A stretch of 64,000 bases of DNA, taken from positions 3,091,200 to 3,155,199 of the forward strand of contig OX639973.1 of NCBI GenBank assembly GCA_951828385.1, written 5' to 3'. The translations under genes were made by a program, and so were the position numbers. The notes beneath the pieces were generated by a model. That model searched no databases and was not told the origin of the DNA. It saw only the letters and a list, made by a program, of their open reading frames with translations. The stretch comes from an uncultured Poribacteria bacterium. Its GTDB lineage: Bacteria > Poribacteria > WGA-4E > WGA-3G. Numbering within the stretch: position 1 is the first letter of the stretch; every line of letters begins with the position of its first letter. This document shows positions 62,031 to 64,000 of this stretch, one piece after another.

Positions 62031-62065
62031 TGCATTTTATGCACCATTTTGATTTCTATATGCGT
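62031..62065 (+). promoter_or_regulatory. ECF-type promoter of sigma-propeller gene 4
   Basis: Palindrome TGCATTTTATGCA at 62031-62043, CC, 16 bp, GCGT at 62062-62065. Nearly identical to the gene 2 promoter. Confidence 0.8.
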
Positions 62066-62105
62066 CACTATATCATGAAGCCCCTATTCTTTCTCAGGAG
62101 ATATG

Positions 62106-64000
62106 ATGAAAACAAACGACGTTGACCTCATTCGACGTGTTTTAGATGGCGATCAAGGCGCATTTACCGCACTCGTCAATAAATATCAGAAATCGGTGCA
62201 CGCCCTCGTCTGGCGAAAGATAGGCGATTTCCATATCGCCGAAGAACTCACACAGGATGTCTTTCTGAAGGTCTACAAAAGACTCTCCACGTTGAAACGT
62301 CCTGAACTTTTTCCGGGATGGCTCTACGTCATTGCCACGCGGCACTGTGTGTCATGGCTGCGCAAAAAGGAACTACCGACAAAATCTCTGGATGCCATGT
62401 CCACAGTCGAACTCGAAGAAGCCTGCTACGCACAATATGAAGCGAACTGTGGTGAAGAAGCAGCCATTGAACATCAGCGCGAATTCGTCAAACGCCTCCT
62501 CCAAAAGCTGCCGGAGAGCGAACGCACTGTTGTAACCCTGTATTATCTCGCAGAAATGAAGAGTGAAGAGATTAGCATGTTTTTGGGGGTATCGTCAAAC
62601 ACAGTAAGGAGTCGGCTCCGCCGCGCCCGTGAGCGATTAGAAAAGGAAGAATTTATAGTTCAAGAAGTGCTGGGTAACTTCCAGATACCTACGAATCTAA
62701 CCGAGAATATCATGCGCGAAATTGCACGCATCAAACCGGTATCTACTTCCGTGAGTAAGCCGTGGCTACCGTGGGGACTCTCACTCGCGTCAACCTTTTT
62801 GGTTATCCTGATGGTCGGGATGGGACCTCAGGCGTTGTCGCGTTTTCAACAACCCTACAACTTGGACGCAACCTCGGAGATGACAGTTGAGTTGGTTGAT
62901 GCACCCGTTGTGTTTGAATTGAAACGAGAACTGGATGTCAGAAATCAGTTTGGAAAGCGTAATACGCCAGGGAAAGGCAGCGGTGCGGGTCCGAGAACCG
63001 ATGCCGGACTGTTGGCAGCAGCACAGGCAGATACCGTAGAGAGACAGGAGACAGAACCGCAATGGATGCCAACAAGGGGACCGGAAGGCGGCGGTGTCAA
63101 GAACCTGTTTGCCACATCTCAGAAAGAGGTCTACGCGATTGGAGGCACTCGACTCTACCAGTTAGCAGATGACAATACTGGATGGACACTCATTAACGCC
63201 GCACTCCCCTTTACACCTTATAGCACGCCGATGGCAGAAGGGAAAGATACCCTCTATATTGTTACTGAGACTGACCTGCTCGCATCAACGGATCGTGGCC
63301 TAACGTTGCATTTCCTCGGTCCACGGCCACGCGGGCGCGCCATCGCCCTGCTTATCCCCAGCAGATTACGCTGGTCGAAGGATGCACAGATCGAAATGTA
63401 CCTCGTCCTCGCAGACGGTGTGTTTCGTTCAACAGATACTGGCGGCACCTGGCACGCCTTTAACGATGGTTTGACCGCACCAAAGATACATACTGCTGCT
63501 GCCGTTGAAAACGCACTCTTTTTGGGGACAAAGCACGGACTCTATCGACGCAATTCAGGGGTATGGGAGAAATTACCCGTCGCACAGTCACAATCTATTG
63601 ACGCATTAGCAGTCGCTGGCGACACAATTTACATCAGTGCTCCAAGGCAGAAAGATCAGGAATCCGCTGTGCTCTTTGCCTCAAGCGACTTCGGAGCGTC
63701 TTGGATTGACATAACCCCCACGAATCTAAAAACAGGAATGTCACCACTCAAAATCGGGTCTGTCAAGCTTATCGCGGCAGGTGAAATGCTCTTAGTGCTC
63801 GGTGCGGGTGTGTTAGGTTCACGAGATGCTGGCGATACATGGGAATACCTCGGTTTTCACAGAGACGCGCTTGCAGTCGGCATTTTCTCAGCAGTCGCTT
63901 TAGATGAGAATACTTTTTTTATCGCAGGAGCGGATAAACTCGGACGTTCAACCGATGGCGGTCATAGTTGGCATCAGTTCACAGCAGGTATAGCGGAATC
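62106..64000 (+). CDS. Membrane-tethered ECF sigma factor with Asp-box propeller, copy 4, 3' truncated by window edge
   Basis: Start at 62106 (AGGAG 6-7 bp upstream; an ATG at 62103 is also possible). The frame is open to the end of the window, giving 631 residues. The sigma2/sigma4 part (AEELTQDVFLKVYKRL, LGVSSNTVRSRLRRARERL), the linker NIMREIARIKP and the membrane helix are virtually those of copy 2. After GDTVERQ-type sequence near base 63040 the proteins separate: this one continues with MPTRGPEGGGVKNLFATSQK, then Asp-box repeats ASTDRGLTL, RSTDTGGTW and ASSDFGASW. Confidence 0.92.
   Translation, partial: MKTNDVDLIRRVLDGDQGAFTALVNKYQKSVHALVWRKIGDFHIAEELTQDVFLKVYKRLSTLKRPELFPGWLYVIATRHCVSWLRKKELPTKSLDAMSTVELEEACYAQYEANCGEEAAIEHQREFVKRLLQKLPESERTVVTLYYLAEMKSEEISMFLGVSSNTVRSRLRRARERLEKEEFIVQEVLGNFQIPTNLTENIMREIARIKPVSTSVSKPWLPWGLSLASTFLVILMVGMGPQALSRFQQPYNLDATSEMTVELVDAPVVFELKRELDVRNQFGKRNTPGKGSGAGPRTDAGLLAAAQADTVERQETEPQWMPTRGPEGGGVKNLFATSQKEVYAIGGTRLYQLADDNTGWTLINAALPFTPYSTPMAEGKDTLYIVTETDLLASTDRGLTLHFLGPRPRGRAIALLIPSRLRWSKDAQIEMYLVLADGVFRSTDTGGTWHAFNDGLTAPKIHTAAAVENALFLGTKHGLYRRNSGVWEKLPVAQSQSIDALAVAGDTIYISAPRQKDQESAVLFASSDFGASWIDITPTNLKTGMSPLKIGSVKLIAAGEMLLVLGAGVLGSRDAGDTWEYLGFHRDALAVGIFSAVALDENTFFIAGADKLGRSTDGGHSWHQFTAGIAE

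Noticed and set aside
1-64000. tRNA, rRNA or prophage genes
   Set aside because: I saw no cloverleaf or rRNA sequence and no integrase, terminase, capsid or transposase frames. A covariance-model scan would be decisive for small tRNAs I could have missed.

Overview
The window is bacterial chromosomal DNA, densely coding on both strands, with no rRNA, tRNA, phage or transposase genes seen. The gene content suggests Candidatus Poribacteria or a close relative: three phytanoyl-CoA dioxygenase (PhyH) genes, three Gfo/Idh/MocA oxidoreductases, LamG surface proteins, very large ECF sigma factor fusions, and many short foldback repeats between genes. This assignment rests on recalled gene style, not on a marker gene, and is moderately secure.

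Region 1 (1-19.9 kb, mostly + strand): the end of a dipeptide-type ABC importer (two permeases), an SDR dehydrogenase, an overlapping DUF4325/PIN pair that looks like a toxin-antitoxin module, a formamidase-like enzyme, a secreted trypsin/PDZ protease, rsmI, a 3-hydroxyacyl-CoA dehydrogenase, a VTT membrane protein, an L,D-transpeptidase, Gfo/Idh oxidoreductases, an orphan MacB-type permease, and a cluster where a radical SAM/SPASM protein with a PCP_red tail and a second PCP_red-like protein flank a PhyH dioxygenase.

Region 2 (19.9-25.0 kb, - strand): a cysteine biosynthesis cluster. It holds cysteine synthase, APS/PAPS reductase, a ThiS/MoaD-type sulfur carrier with a blocked C-terminus (GG followed by SLS) and a JAMM protease suited to trimming it, then a large membrane glycosyltransferase-like protein.

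Region 3 (25.0-35.5 kb): an 800-bp repeat-rich gap, then a probable defence segment: a 1234-aa sacsin-like GHKL ATPase fused to an HNH nuclease, and an operon of a GIY-YIG (T5orf172) protein, a coiled-coil membrane protein and a VWA-like lipoprotein. It is followed by gene remnants, an RraA-like protein and a RelE-type toxin-antitoxin pair.

Region 4 (35.6-48.8 kb): catabolic and redox genes (TIM-barrel isomerase, two PhyH, Gfo/Idh, two c-type cytochromes, TonB-dependent receptor, acyl-CoA synthetase, zinc alcohol dehydrogenase, medium-chain reductase, 2-hydroxyacid dehydrogenase).

Region 5 (48.9-64.0 kb) is the most unusual. Three near-identical secreted LamG proteins are followed by four tandem genes (the last runs off the edge). 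Each of these encodes, in one chain, an ECF sigma factor (sigma2 + sigma4), one transmembrane helix and a large Asp-box (BNR-like) beta-propeller predicted to be extracytoplasmic. All four sigma genes, and the LamG cluster, are preceded by the same ECF-type promoter: a TGCATTTTATGCA palindrome, then CC, then 16-17 bp, then GCGT. I read this as a self-regulated family of membrane-tethered sigma factors with LamG surface proteins as likely targets. A 12-unit, 30-bp hairpin tandem array lies between the third and fourth sigma genes.

The gaps hold at least four families of short inverted-repeat elements. In several families the stem arms change together while the loops stay fixed, and some copies supply start or stop codons to neighbouring genes.
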